From assembly GCF_019091135.1 (NCBI RefSeq), contig NZ_JAGXJW010000012.1:95140-159139 (forward strand): DNA of 64,000 nucleotides, read 5' to 3'. This DNA comes from Cohnella sp. GbtcB17 (lineage in GTDB: Bacteria; Bacillota; Bacilli; Paenibacillales; Paenibacillaceae). Under the pieces are notes generated by a model. That model ran no database searches. It had not been told where the DNA came from and worked only from the letters and a program-made list of their open reading frames with translations. A program made the translations under genes and the position numbers. Of this stretch, positions 35,204 to 45,454 are shown in pieces (within the stretch, counting starts at the first letter, position 1; the number at the start of each line of letters is the position of its first letter).

Positions 35204-35884
35204 ATGTGCGGACGCTACACAATACAAACGACTATCGAAGAGCTTATGACGATGTTCGAGTTAGATCGCGTCGGCGACATCCACCTCACGCCAAATTACA
35301 ACGTCGCTCCGACGCATTCGGTGCCGACTATCATCAACGAGGGCGGCGAGCGGCTGCTCGCTCAGTTTCATTGGGGACTCATTCCGTTTTGGGCCAAAGA
35401 CAAAAAGATTGGGTTTAAGATGATCAATGCCCGTGCTGAGACTGTCGCATCAAAGCCAGCATATAAGAGCTTGGTCAAACGCCGTCGTGCGATCATACCC
35501 GCAGATGGATTTTACGAGTGGCAGAAAACGAAGGAGGGGAAGCAGCCGTATCGCTTCGTTCTCAAGTCCGGCGATCCGTTCGGCTTTGCCGGGCTATGGG
35601 ATGAATGGGACGGTCCTGACGGTCCCCTACGCAGCTGTACGATCATCACCACGACACCCAATGAGCTCGTCGAGGACGTCCACGATCGCATGCCGGTCAT
35701 ACTGCCCCCGGATGTTATCGGCACCTGGCTAGATCCGGATGAAGATGACGTCGAGAAGCTGCAGGAGTTGCTCGTGCCTTACGATGCGGACAAGATGCGC
35801 CGATACCCGGTATCAAAGAACGTCGGGTCGGTCAAGAATACTGGCGCGTCCCTGATCGAAGAAGTGCCGCTGAACAGCAAATAG
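35204..35884 (+). CDS. SOS response-associated peptidase (SRAP, HMCES/YedK family)
   Basis: 226 residues. Cys2 of MCGRYT forms a covalent link to abasic sites in single-stranded DNA, which shields them until repair. Other family landmarks are NYNVAPTHSVPTI, WGLIPFWAKD, MINARAETVASKPAYK and IPADGFYEWQ; the catalytic His lies in VHDRMPVILP. In many Paenibacillaceae, SRAP genes sit beside ligD/ku, so the ligase remnants nearby may be former partners. No LexA site was seen upstream. Confidence 0.94.
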   Translation: MCGRYTIQTTIEELMTMFELDRVGDIHLTPNYNVAPTHSVPTIINEGGERLLAQFHWGLIPFWAKDKKIGFKMINARAETVASKPAYKSLVKRRRAIIPADGFYEWQKTKEGKQPYRFVLKSGDPFGFAGLWDEWDGPDGPLRSCTIITTTPNELVEDVHDRMPVILPPDVIGTWLDPDEDDVEKLQELLVPYDADKMRRYPVSKNVGSVKNTGASLIEEVPLNSK

Positions 35885-35999
35885 GGAGACGTATTACATC
35901 CCCCTCGGGACGAGAATCGCTTTATTTGCGATTCCGAATGACCTGTACAAGCGCCATGGCTGACAGGAACAAAGCAGCTATATAGCGTTTGATGAAACG

Positions 36000-36026
36000 A
36001 GCTTCGGCGAATGAGCCGGGGCTTTT
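36000..36026 (+). terminator. Terminator after the SRAP gene
   Basis: AGCTTCGGC and GCCGGGGCT pair with a short loop, followed by TTTTC. It lies 115 nt past the stop codon. Confidence 0.6.
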
Positions 36027-36360
36027 CATCCGACATAATCACCGAAGGAATCTACAAGCCCGCCTGTCGAAGTATTGGGCGAGATGATGGACGTAGTACG
36101 GAATCGATTGAAAACATCCGGCATGAACAAGAGATGTACCCAATGCTGGGAGTCAACAGGTGCCTTTACAACCGGTTAGAAACGGTCTAGCCGCTTGCCT
36201 AGAAGCTACAGCTGCCGGTCGTAGGCGCATATACAAAGACCATCACCCACAATAGGAGATGGTACAGATAATGCTCGCCGACAGGAATATTATAAGGGAA
36301 TAAGAAGGGTTAAGTACTATTGGAAATAACCGCCTGCTTCATTCGGCACTGGGTGGGGGT
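36027..36360. other. Intergenic stretch, no supported gene
   Basis: One 30-40 codon frame (MMDVVRNRLKTSGMNKRC..) is present but has no ribosome site and matches nothing known to me. No repeats or RNA structure were recognised. It may be residue of an older insertion. Confidence 0.4.
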
Positions 36361-36396
36361 AAAAGAAAGACCTTGAGGATTGTAGCCCCCAAGGTC
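36361..36396 (-). terminator. Terminator of the toxin-immunity operon
   Basis: On the minus strand GACCTTG...CAAGGTC closes a hairpin followed by TTTCTTTT, 8 nt past the immunity gene stop. Confidence 0.8.
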
Positions 36397-36403
36397 ATAT
36401 GCA

Positions 36404-36922
36404 CTATTGTAATTCCATTTTTAATCTGACTATTCTTTCCAACTCATAGGAATAATCACAATCAGAACTAAACGTATCAGTCATGCAGGTAAAAAACTGT
36501 TCTGCACCTTGAACTAAAGCTATTAGAAAATCATTTTTAGGTAAGACATAATCTGTAACTTTGCTTCCTTCAATCGAGAATAGCAGTAACTCTTTAGTTG
36601 TTGGACGGAGAATAATTTTGACCGGTTGGTCAGGGAAATATACACTTCCCTCTCCTTTTTGAAGTACTTCTTCAATTAAATTCATAATGTACGCCCATAA
36701 TTGGTCGAGCAAGTCCCAGTACCTCATATCCAACATACTTTCGCCGTAATACTTTAGACAAATTGCCCCGTTAAGATACTGGAAATCAAGATTCTTATAG
36801 ATTTCTCTTAATCCTGACGAATCAGTGATTTCGACAAAATAGTTCTGAGGATTTTTAACTACATCGCTTAAATCAGTAATTTTAGATTGTGGTTTCATCA
36901 AATATGAATCAACTTGAAACAT
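36404..36922 (-). CDS. Putative immunity protein for the WapA/Rhs toxin
   Basis: 172 residues, no signal peptide, acidic and soluble, thus cytoplasmic. The start lies 10 nt after the toxin stop, and its AAGGGTGA ribosome site overlaps that stop region. This position is typical of cognate immunity genes. The sequence (YFVEITDSSGLREIYKNL, DLLDQLWAYIMNLIEEVL) matches no immunity family I can name. It should neutralise the C-terminal toxin domain in the producing cell (inference from context). The operon ends right after it. Confidence 0.75.
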   Translation of the reverse strand: MFQVDSYLMKPQSKITDLSDVVKNPQNYFVEITDSSGLREIYKNLDFQYLNGAICLKYYGESMLDMRYWDLLDQLWAYIMNLIEEVLQKGEGSVYFPDQPVKIILRPTTKELLLFSIEGSKVTDYVLPKNDFLIALVQGAEQFFTCMTDTFSSDCDYSYELERIVRLKMELQ

Positions 36923-36932
36923 CGTATCACCC

Positions 36933-39900
36933 TTACGGAGAATAAAATTGACCTACACGTCCATTATTTAATCCAAGTACATAGTCCTTGCCGTTGTAAG
37001 TGCCCGTGATTTGATACATCCCCTTAGTCCCCTTGCTTGCAAGGGTGTCTCTATTTTGGGACATAACTGACTTAATAGCGCTCGTAATATCGTCAATTGA
37101 CATACTTGCATCAAAAAACGATTGTTGTTCTTTTACTGAGCCATCCCAGTAATTCGGATGGTGACGCTCTAAAATATGTTTCATCCCTGACTTATCAAGC
37201 AGGAAAGTATTACTACCAAACTTCATTTGACTACTTTGAAAATTTGATAATGCATTTACAACAACATGAGGTGCTACCCCACAAGCATTATGTGTCCAAA
37301 TCCCAAGGTTTGAGACAAAATACGTATGGAAGTCCTTCACCTTGAAATTGTAAACCGTAGCATGCCCCTGCTTAACCTCAATCTTCTCAATTGCTAACTC
37401 TTTGCCATCCGAAGTTATTAGAACTTCGCCAACCACAATGTTTTTTGACTCCACCCAACCTTTGCCGACAATCCAAAATGGATGCTCGTCAGTAGTCGTT
37501 ATGACTTCGCCGCCCACAGTAATATTATACGTTTCCTCAACATCACGTTGGAAGAGCCATTCGACTTCTTTATAAGCTATCTCGCCTGTCTCATCATCTT
37601 TGGAGAGAACCTTGTCACCTACCTCGATTTCCTCGATAGGTTTCTCCCCTTCGTCTGTTAGAACCTTCGTTCCTGCTGTAAAGCAATTGCACTCTTTAGT
37701 TACAATTTTTACGAATGCTGATCCCTTTTCAGTTAGTTTCGCCATTCGACCTTGAGGGGTAATCTCAATCATTATATATCCGGCCTGCAAAAATTGTTCA
37801 AAGGACAAAGGATTCTCTTGTGATACCTTGTAGTAATCCGACAGTTGAGTCAATGTTCCCATCGTCCAGTAATCGACAGCACTGTACCAAGAAGAATGGA
37901 CTTCTTTAAGTTGTTCCCATGCGCCTTTCACTTCTTTTTTGACCGCTTTTACAGCAGCTTGACAATACTTTTTCCCAAGCGCTGCAGTAAAGCAATGTCC
38001 ACTCGGATCTACAAAACCTAATGGGTTATTCGCTACATACGTATAAAGATTCAGCGTAAGCGGATTATCAATCTGCCCCTCATACGTATCCTCATTCATA
38101 AACCTTCCCAGACTCGGATCATACCAACGAGCGCGCAGATATTGCAGCTTTGTCGTACTATCCGTCATCTCACCCGAATACTTAAACGGCTGAGCCACGG
38201 TCTCTGTTTGAGCAGTGATGTTTCCAAAAAGGTCGTAAGCATAGCTGTTCAGGCGCGTATTGCCCGTGCTGTCCCTTAGCTCGACAATATCGCCGTGTCC
38301 ATTTTGCAGATAGTAAGCCTTCGCCTGCTCATCTTGGCGTGCAATCAGCCCTTGGCCGCGAATATATCTTGCCTTAAACGTAGCCACTCCACCAATAACC
38401 GTCGCTTCTGCAGCTACTTGATCGCCGTCCCAATAGTATCGCGTCGTCTGCCCGTTCTCGGTTCGTTCCCAGAGCATCCCGTCGCCATTGTACTTGTACG
38501 TCACTGTTCCGGTTGGCGTAGTAACGGAAGTCAGTCGATTCCACTTGTCATAGACATTAGTGGTTCCCGGGCTATCGAACAGGTTGCTGGAAGACATGCC
38601 CGTACGATTGCCTCTGTTGTCATAGGTAAAGGACTCGCCATATTGGCTGGATGTCTGAATCCGATTCAGCGGATCGTAGCCAAATGTGCTTCCTGTCCCG
38701 TTCTCCGTCTTTGTCTTCTGATTCCCGTTGTTATCATAGGTATATCCGAATTGATTAACGATCGTACCGTCTGCTTTTTTCTCGATCAATGAGCCGATCT
38801 GCATACCATCATAGGCAAAGATAGAGACGAGACCGTTTTTCTGAAGCTTCTGCTTTGTCAGATCGTTTTGATAATAGTTGTATCTCTCCTCTGCGTCGTT
38901 TGTAAAGTCGAGAGACGACGCGACCAAGGACAAACGATTTTTAGCATCGTACTTATAGTAGGTATTGTATCCGAACGGGTCTGTCATGGCTGTCCGATTG
39001 CCGGCGGCATCGTAGTCATACTGGATCTTGCGCGCGTCCGGGAAGGTAACACTGGTTAAGGATCCATCCGCCGCATAACCATAGCTGGTCTGTCCAGTTG
39101 CATCCGACATCGCCGTGCGTTTTCCTGCCTTGTCGTACCCGAATTCGATGACTTCCTGGCCAGCAACCGGCGTTCCTGCGCTATCCGTGATTTCACGTTT
39201 GGTCAGGAAGTTTCGATCGTTGTACGTGTTCTTGAACCAGACACTATTGCGATCCAGCGTTCGGATCAAGTTGCTGTTGTTATCATAATAAAACTTCTCG
39301 ACTTTGCTGTTAGCGTCCTTGGATCGAATTAAACGTCCGATGGCATCATATTCCTTGACCATCGTCTTGGTATCCGGATACGTAATCAGCTTCAGATTGC
39401 CGAGCGCATCGTACTGATAGGCCGTAGTCTCGCTCTTGGCATTCGTCACGCTCGTCAGGTGTCCAACAATGTCATACGCGTAAGAAGTCGTATTCGTCGG
39501 CGCCAGGTTGTCAGAAGCAGAAGTGACATTGCCAACATAGTCATAGGCATACGATGCTAGCGTCACAAGAGGCGACCCGGTCGTCTTCGCCTCTTTTTTG
39601 GTCAACACACGCCCTAACTTATCGTATGTCTCCTCAATCGCGTAGCCCTCTGCATCTGTACTTTTTGCCTTATTACTTAGATCGTCGTAGATCAAGGTTG
39701 AAACCGCTGATGAGACCGGCGTGATGTTGCCCTGCGCGTCATAAGCGATCGTCGGAGGAGAGGTCACTTTATTCTGCCGGCTCCACTGGTCGTAACCGAA
39801 CAAGGTCTCGTTCCCGAACGCATCCTTGTGAGACAAGAGTCGACCGTTCGCATCATAATCGTATCGGGCCTTCGGCTTATAATCGTCATTGATGATAAAG

Positions 39901-42053
39901 CCTTCTTCAATCTTTCTGCCCACAGGATCCCAACGTGTGTAGACTCTTACGCCTGACTCGTCGGTTTGCTGAATTTCGTTGCTGTAATCGTTATATTGAA
40001 TCTTAATGTTGCCGTTGTCTGGCTTAACGGAACCAATCGCACGCCCCAGCGCATCGTATTGATACGTTGTCGTTTTTCCTTTGCCATCCGTGTAGCTGGA
40101 TAAAGTACCATCAGACGTATTGTACGTATAGCCGGCGGTAATCGTCGTGCTAACACTGTCCGCGTCAGTGACAGCCACGCTGGTGCTTGTCGGATAAGCG
40201 CCTAGATAAGGGGCTGCCGCATCGTAGCCGATATTCACGATCGAATACTGCCCGGCTTCACGCAATACCTTGAGCTGAGTCACATTGCCATAGGTATCAA
40301 ACGTATTGTTGAGCGTCTCTTGCAACACGGGTCCAGTCACATTTCCGTTCCGTACACGCGTTGCAGTGACCGCGCCATTTGTTGCGTTTCGCACATATTC
40401 GGTGTACTGCGTTTGCGTGGCGCTGATCGGCTGAGATACGCCAACCAGCAAGTGGGAAGTCGTATCATAGGTATACGTTGTCTGAATGCCGTTAGGGTCT
40501 GTGGCGCTTAGGACGTTGCCATAATCGTCATAAACGTTGCTCGTCTCGACGATATAACTGCCCGTTGACCCCGATTCGCTTTTTGTCGTCTTGGTCTGAA
40601 TGGGTACTGGCCAGTTGCGGTACCGTTCGTACGTGTAGTCCGTGGCTTCAGTATACGTCTTCCCGCCGTAATTCGATACCGACACGATCTTTGTATTGTA
40701 AAAGACCGGCGGCTTGTTCTCGTCAATATAGTCTTTCTCATTAGTAAAGGTAGTCTCGGCGAGACCGTCGTTCAAAGCTACCGTAAAGGTCAGGTCCGTA
40801 TTATAAGCGGAACCGATATCACCACTCGGATACGAGACATTGGTGACATTAACCGTTTTAACGCTGTTATCCCACTGGATGAATTGATCCTTGCGGGATT
40901 TAACCCGGTATACCTCGTTCGTCGCATTGTATTCCCCAATCTTGCGCGTGATGGGCGGCATGTACTCGAAGATCGTCTTAGCACCCGTAGGATAGGTAAT
41001 GCCTGTAAGCAGTGCATAGGGATTGCTCGCGACAGGCGCCTGATCGTATAAGGTAAACATGGCGTTCTTCAGGTCGTAATCGTACGTGGTAGCGCGACCT
41101 GCGACGTCAACGACTTGGGTCAGGAGTTCCTTCCCGTTTTGAGTCGCCTTATAGTAGATCACTTGCCGAGTACCTTTAGTTAAGGTCACTTGCGTTGCAG
41201 AATAGGCAATATTAATGCTATTTCCGATCGCATCCGTAATGCTTGTCAGCACCGTTCCGTACGTCGGATCGGAACTATAGGCAAACTGTACTTTATTGTT
41301 GAATGCGTCGGAGATCTGAATCAAACGTCCATCCGCGTTGAAGTACTGATTGACTTTCTGAATCGACCGGAGGACGTAGGCAGACGTAGAGCCCGATACC
41401 GTCACGGTCGTATCCGTAGCGAGTGTCAAGTCCTTCCATGGGTAACCTAGCAAGGATAAGTCAGAACCGAGCTTGAATACGCCCGAACCAGCAAGATGCA
41501 AATACTTAGTTGATTCGACGGTTTCGATAAACGAGATATCCCAGGTCCAGCCCTTGCCGATCGGAAATCTCTTTTCCTCGGCCGGTTGTACGGTCGTATT
41601 ATAACCGGACGACATCGACATTTGATTGAGCTGGGAGGCGTCGCTATCGTAGCTGCGCACCAGCGTGAATCCAAGGCCGTTGCGCCCGGGTAGGGAGAGA
41701 TCGGCTACGCTCTGCGACAAGCTGCCCGAGAGCGTGGAGATGCTTTCCTGACCCAAATTAATCGCAAAGGGGGCCTCGTCGGGTTTAGTTTTAACGAAGC
41801 TATAGTCAGGAACGACTGTGTTCGCTGCAGCGCTAATCGCGTAGCTCTTGCTGCCCAGCTCGCTTGATATTTTACTTTTGGCCGAAGCGGACTTATTAAT
41901 CGAATAAGGTGCGGATTCGATTGGCGTCTCTGAAACGTCGATCGATCTCGTAGACGTAGACGTGGCTGCGAATCCGGCAGCATCCGGATAAATGCCTGTG
42001 ATTAGAGTTAATGCCATGAATATGGCAGTGATCCTGCCCCACCAGCTTTTCAA
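36933..42053 (-). CDS. Secreted YD/RHS-repeat polymorphic toxin with Hint domain
   Basis: 1706 residues from a TTG at 42053 (AGGAGGACC upstream). A signal peptide (about 1-28) is followed by a pre-repeat domain and then dozens of YD repeats of the YDANGRL/YDALGNL type, forming the Rhs shell. The shell ends in the core motif YLRARWYDPSLGRFMNEDTY and NPLGFVDPSG near residue 1350. A pre-toxin segment follows, then an intein-like Hint protease (about 1457-1590; CFTAGTKVLT, TTDEHPFW, WTHNA). The last ~116 residues are the toxin (HILERHHPNYWDGS, YVLGLNNGRVGQFYSP). Its His pair and ending loosely recall EndoU-type RNases, but this is unproven. WapA-like proteins deliver such tips into neighbouring cells. 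Confidence 0.92.
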   Translation of the reverse strand: MKSWWGRITAIFMALTLITGIYPDAAGFAATSTSTRSIDVSETPIESAPYSINKSASAKSKISSELGSKSYAISAAANTVVPDYSFVKTKPDEAPFAINLGQESISTLSGSLSQSVADLSLPGRNGLGFTLVRSYDSDASQLNQMSMSSGYNTTVQPAEEKRFPIGKGWTWDISFIETVESTKYLHLAGSGVFKLGSDLSLLGYPWKDLTLATDTTVTVSGSTSAYVLRSIQKVNQYFNADGRLIQISDAFNNKVQFAYSSDPTYGTVLTSITDAIGNSINIAYSATQVTLTKGTRQVIYYKATQNGKELLTQVVDVAGRATTYDYDLKNAMFTLYDQAPVASNPYALLTGITYPTGAKTIFEYMPPITRKIGEYNATNEVYRVKSRKDQFIQWDNSVKTVNVTNVSYPSGDIGSAYNTDLTFTVALNDGLAETTFTNEKDYIDENKPPVFYNTKIVSVSNYGGKTYTEATDYTYERYRNWPVPIQTKTTKSESGSTGSYIVETSNVYDDYGNVLSATDPNGIQTTYTYDTTSHLLVGVSQPISATQTQYTEYVRNATNGAVTATRVRNGNVTGPVLQETLNNTFDTYGNVTQLKVLREAGQYSIVNIGYDAAAPYLGAYPTSTSVAVTDADSVSTTITAGYTYNTSDGTLSSYTDGKGKTTTYQYDALGRAIGSVKPDNGNIKIQYNDYSNEIQQTDESGVRVYTRWDPVGRKIEEGFIINDDYKPKARYDYDANGRLLSHKDAFGNETLFGYDQWSRQNKVTSPPTIAYDAQGNITPVSSAVSTLIYDDLSNKAKSTDAEGYAIEETYDKLGRVLTKKEAKTTGSPLVTLASYAYDYVGNVTSASDNLAPTNTTSYAYDIVGHLTSVTNAKSETTAYQYDALGNLKLITYPDTKTMVKEYDAIGRLIRSKDANSKVEKFYYDNNSNLIRTLDRNSVWFKNTYNDRNFLTKREITDSAGTPVAGQEVIEFGYDKAGKRTAMSDATGQTSYGYAADGSLTSVTFPDARKIQYDYDAAGNRTAMTDPFGYNTYYKYDAKNRLSLVASSLDFTNDAEERYNYYQNDLTKQKLQKNGLVSIFAYDGMQIGSLIEKKADGTIVNQFGYTYDNNGNQKTKTENGTGSTFGYDPLNRIQTSSQYGESFTYDNRGNRTGMSSSNLFDSPGTTNVYDKWNRLTSVTTPTGTVTYKYNGDGMLWERTENGQTTRYYWDGDQVAAEATVIGGVATFKARYIRGQGLIARQDEQAKAYYLQNGHGDIVELRDSTGNTRLNSYAYDLFGNITAQTETVAQPFKYSGEMTDSTTKLQYLRARWYDPSLGRFMNEDTYEGQIDNPLTLNLYTYVANNPLGFVDPSGHCFTAALGKKYCQAAVKAVKKEVKGAWEQLKEVHSSWYSAVDYWTMGTLTQLSDYYKVSQENPLSFEQFLQAGYIMIEITPQGRMAKLTEKGSAFVKIVTKECNCFTAGTKVLTDEGEKPIEEIEVGDKVLSKDDETGEIAYKEVEWLFQRDVEETYNITVGGEVITTTDEHPFWIVGKGWVESKNIVVGEVLITSDGKELAIEKIEVKQGHATVYNFKVKDFHTYFVSNLGIWTHNACGVAPHVVVNALSNFQSSQMKFGSNTFLLDKSGMKHILERHHPNYWDGSVKEQQSFFDASMSIDDITSAIKSVMSQNRDTLASKGTKGMYQITGTYNGKDYVLGLNNGRVGQFYSP

Positions 42054-42066
42054 CGCAAGGTCCTCC

Positions 42067-44823
42067 TCAATTTGTGATCGTCACGGTCTTGCCGGTAATA
42101 TTGCCGTTAAAGTCGTACTGGTATGTCGTCGTATACTGTGCCGCTTGACGGGTCAAGGAGAAGCCATAGCTAGTCGTTGCACTGTAGCTGCCTCCGACGC
42201 CAACGATCTTAATGTAGTAAGCAGCGCCTGCATTTACGTTATAGATGATCTCTTCAGCCAGGCCCGTGCCTCGGATTCCGGCCGCGATCAAGTTCATAGA
42301 AGCGTCATAGACGTAGACATCATAGTTCAGGCCCGTTGGTACGGTAAGCTTAAACTTTTCGATGCCGGCCGCTGTCGCTGTATATTTGTAAAAGTCGACG
42401 TCCGTAGCTGTGGTGATCAAAGAGGTGTAATTCTGCGCATAGTTGATAGGGTACGCTTGAGCTGTCGTATCGTTCGGTTCATACGCGTTTGGCAGCACTA
42501 AGCTACGCGTTGCCGCAGCAGACCACTCCAGACCGTCTTTTGCGGTTATTCTAAAGCTCCATGTCCCGCTCGCCAGGGGAGGCGTCGTAAAGGACGTAGC
42601 ATTACCGCTAAGCGCACCGGAGTTATAAGCTACCGTCGTCCAGTTATCCTGCGATCCCTGAATTTGATAATGACTCTGGGATTGTCCGTCCGCATCGCTA
42701 TACGTCCAGGTAAAGGTTAGGACATTGTCCGTTACCTGCTGTCCATTCGTATAGGAAGTCACGCTGACAGTCGGAAGATTATTGACCTTGATGTAGTACT
42801 TTGCCGATACTGCGGAGATAGCTCCCTTATTGTCCTTGGTGCGAACCTGCCAATTGTACGTCCCGTTCCTGCTTAGTGTACCAGTAGGCACTGTGTATGA
42901 GGCCGCACTAGAACTAACCCATCCGCTGTCGCGAATTAATGTAGTTCCATTGTAAATATAGACCTGGTACTGCCCCTGCGTATCTCCCGAATCCGGATCA
43001 GAGAAGGTCCAGTTCAGCGCAGGCGTGGTGGTGCCCATTAATTGAGGGGTTGTCGAGCTCGTACTGCCCGGATTCAGCGCAGTAGGCGCATTCGGTACCA
43101 TATTGTGCTTGATCGTAAAGGTTGGGGATTGTACCCACGCACCATAATCGATACCGTCAAACGGTCGGATCCGTATGATGGCGTTTGTGGTATTGCCGAT
43201 TGAACTGAAATTATAGGTGTATGAAGATGCGCCAGCGGCGGTCAGTGGGACAATATCGCTCCAAGTGGCTCCTCCATTGGTAGAGAGTTGAATGTTATAC
43301 TTCAAGCTCGACTGCGGATCGTCTTGGTCGATTGCGGCATTCCAAGTGATGTTGTAGTTTGCGTCGACAGTTGTGCCGCTCTGTGGTGCTGTGATGGCGG
43401 CGGTGCCGGGGGCGTAGACATTGTAGCCAATAATGAATTTGGGTAATGTGGGATTCCATACACTATAATGGAAATCGGAGCCCATGGTGCCAGTTGATAG
43501 GAATAGATCGATACGGGAATGCACATTAGGCTGGAATGAACTGTACCAGGATTTAATTGCATTGGTAAAATCAAAGTTTACAGCATTATTTGAAGCATAT
43601 ACAGTTGTTTGTCCTGAGTTCACAGAAAAGTTTGAAAAGTCATATTGATACTGTAAATCCACGACTTGTTGAGTACCACTGAGGGCAATATAGTTCATCT
43701 GAAGGTAAGCATATTGTATTTTCGATGCGGCTGCCGGAAACTGTTCTAAAACGAAGCTTAGTTGCCCGCCCCCGGTAACCAGATTACTAAAATCATCGTA
43801 TTTTTTAAATACATCAATTGTTGTAGGATTCCAGTATCCTGAGCTTCCTGATGGGGAATTGATCCATGTATAGTACCTTCCAAGAGATGAATTGGAATCA
43901 TAAATTGATACTGTAGGATCAATCCTTATTGGAAATTCAAGATTATCGGTGTTAACCAACAATTCTAATATTCTTTTGTTACCTTTCTTCGTAATTTTTT
44001 GTTGAACGTCTCTGTATTGCCCTTTATTATCAATTAACCAAGCGGGTAATATACTCAAATCTTCTAGTTCTACATTGTCATTCTTGAAATTTCCCTGGAG
44101 TTCAAATAAAAAAGAATGAGGCGAGTTTTTATCTTTAAGGATAATGTCTTCCTTAATGCCCTCGTTTGAAGCAGTAAGTACGACATCGGTGTTTTCCCAA
44201 GCATTTAAATAATGTATACTGTCTTCACTATAAACAGTCCCTATAACCGATCTGGAGTCAACTGGGAAGACTTTAACCGAACTATTGTCCTTGGTTACTG
44301 TATATCCCTTACTATAATCCTTTGGAATTTCGGCGCCATAAGGCACTTCCAGTGGCATATAACTAGCCTCTTCTTGAGCTTTTTTATCATTTTCAAGTAA
44401 TTTTTGTTTGGTTATAAGTGACGCTTCTTTGGATATAGAACTATTATTGCCCACAATCGGAGACACGTCCGTTAACCTCGTGTTAATTGGCTTCCAATCT
44501 CCCTGCTCATTCTTATAATTCTGTGCTGTCGAGGAGTACTCAGCAATATAAGTCCCATCATTTAATTCATAATGCCTACTGTTTTCTGTTGTAAATTCTT
44601 TGGCTTCTCTTTTTACTGTCTTCTTAAGTTCCTTTACCTTGGCCGATATTTCCGGCGAGATACTAGCGTTAATCGAGTAAACGGATTTTTCAACTGAAGA
44701 TTCATTCGGGGCTTTTACCTCACGTGTCGAGTTGCTCGCCGCACCTGCCACATTACTTAAAGCTGTAATGGTCAAAGAAATAATGAGCAATACCGAAATG
44801 TAAGATTTCCAAATATACTTCAT
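42067..44823 (-). CDS. Secreted WapA-N-terminus-like protein paired with the toxin
   Basis: 918 residues with a signal peptide (MKYIWKSYISVLLIISL.., cut near AGAAS). The N-terminal 450 residues resemble the wall-associated region of WapA-type proteins, with a carbohydrate-binding-like fold (SLGRYYTWINSPSGSSGYW). Three Fn3-like modules follow (about 480-770), then a PPC-like domain (about 790-890; YEPNDTTAQAYPI, DVDFYKYTA). The C-terminus ends in a single YD-type repeat (YQYDFNGNITGKTV), as if a longer RHS protein had been split. The toxin gene starts 13 nt downstream with its own signal peptide. The two are surely co-transcribed and may act together on the surface. Confidence 0.88.
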   Translation of the reverse strand: MKYIWKSYISVLLIISLTITALSNVAGAASNSTREVKAPNESSVEKSVYSINASISPEISAKVKELKKTVKREAKEFTTENSRHYELNDGTYIAEYSSTAQNYKNEQGDWKPINTRLTDVSPIVGNNSSISKEASLITKQKLLENDKKAQEEASYMPLEVPYGAEIPKDYSKGYTVTKDNSSVKVFPVDSRSVIGTVYSEDSIHYLNAWENTDVVLTASNEGIKEDIILKDKNSPHSFLFELQGNFKNDNVELEDLSILPAWLIDNKGQYRDVQQKITKKGNKRILELLVNTDNLEFPIRIDPTVSIYDSNSSLGRYYTWINSPSGSSGYWNPTTIDVFKKYDDFSNLVTGGGQLSFVLEQFPAAASKIQYAYLQMNYIALSGTQQVVDLQYQYDFSNFSVNSGQTTVYASNNAVNFDFTNAIKSWYSSFQPNVHSRIDLFLSTGTMGSDFHYSVWNPTLPKFIIGYNVYAPGTAAITAPQSGTTVDANYNITWNAAIDQDDPQSSLKYNIQLSTNGGATWSDIVPLTAAGASSYTYNFSSIGNTTNAIIRIRPFDGIDYGAWVQSPTFTIKHNMVPNAPTALNPGSTSSTTPQLMGTTTPALNWTFSDPDSGDTQGQYQVYIYNGTTLIRDSGWVSSSAASYTVPTGTLSRNGTYNWQVRTKDNKGAISAVSAKYYIKVNNLPTVSVTSYTNGQQVTDNVLTFTWTYSDADGQSQSHYQIQGSQDNWTTVAYNSGALSGNATSFTTPPLASGTWSFRITAKDGLEWSAAATRSLVLPNAYEPNDTTAQAYPINYAQNYTSLITTATDVDFYKYTATAAGIEKFKLTVPTGLNYDVYVYDASMNLIAAGIRGTGLAEEIIYNVNAGAAYYIKIVGVGGSYSATTSYGFSLTRQAAQYTTTYQYDFNGNITGKTVTITN

Positions 44824-45454
44824 GAATAACTGTTCCCCTTTATCGATTAGTTCTTGGTTGGGATTAATCCTATACCCCCTTCTTCATCCCGACCATGATA
44901 ATTCATCATAAAATTAAGAATGTGAAAAAAAATGTCGAAATTTAAGAGCTTATGAAATTATTTTGTTCCTTTTGCACTTGCATGGATAACTTTGAATAGA
45001 AATTCAAAACCCGAAAAAAATTCGCGTCGATGTGGACACGCGGCTTCTTACTGAAACGCCCAGATATTTAGCCCCCCTCCCCTCAGGTAGTCGCTCCACA
45101 TCCTGCACAATGAGCTTTAATTAACGAGACTTTCTTCGCCTTTCGATTGGGGCTCTAAGATTCGTTTGCTAGGAAGACTTCATCTGCTAAACGACCACCT
45201 CAGCACAAAAAAACCAAGGCGAATAGCGGCCATGGCTCCTGTAGTATATTGATAATGCGCGAAAAAGAGAGCGCCGTCACTCAAAGGCCCGACTCCAGTG
45301 AGTATTATTGGACCTACTTATAGATGGCATTCGTATGACAAACTTTATTTATATCATTCTGCCTGTAGGATATTAAGATTCATATGCCGTAAAGCTAATT
45401 CAGTATCCTATAAACAAAAATCCATATGTAGCTCCACTAACATAAGAGGATCCG
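44824..45454. other. Promoter region of toxin operon and unassigned sequence
   Basis: The first ~120 nt upstream of the toxin operon include TATGAT on the minus strand and, at 44933-44939, TGTCGAA (a Spo0A-box core, reverse orientation relative to the operon). From 44960 to 45454 no frame, repeat or RNA is convincing; a 72-codon plus-strand frame at 45298 lacks a ribosome site. Confidence 0.4.
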
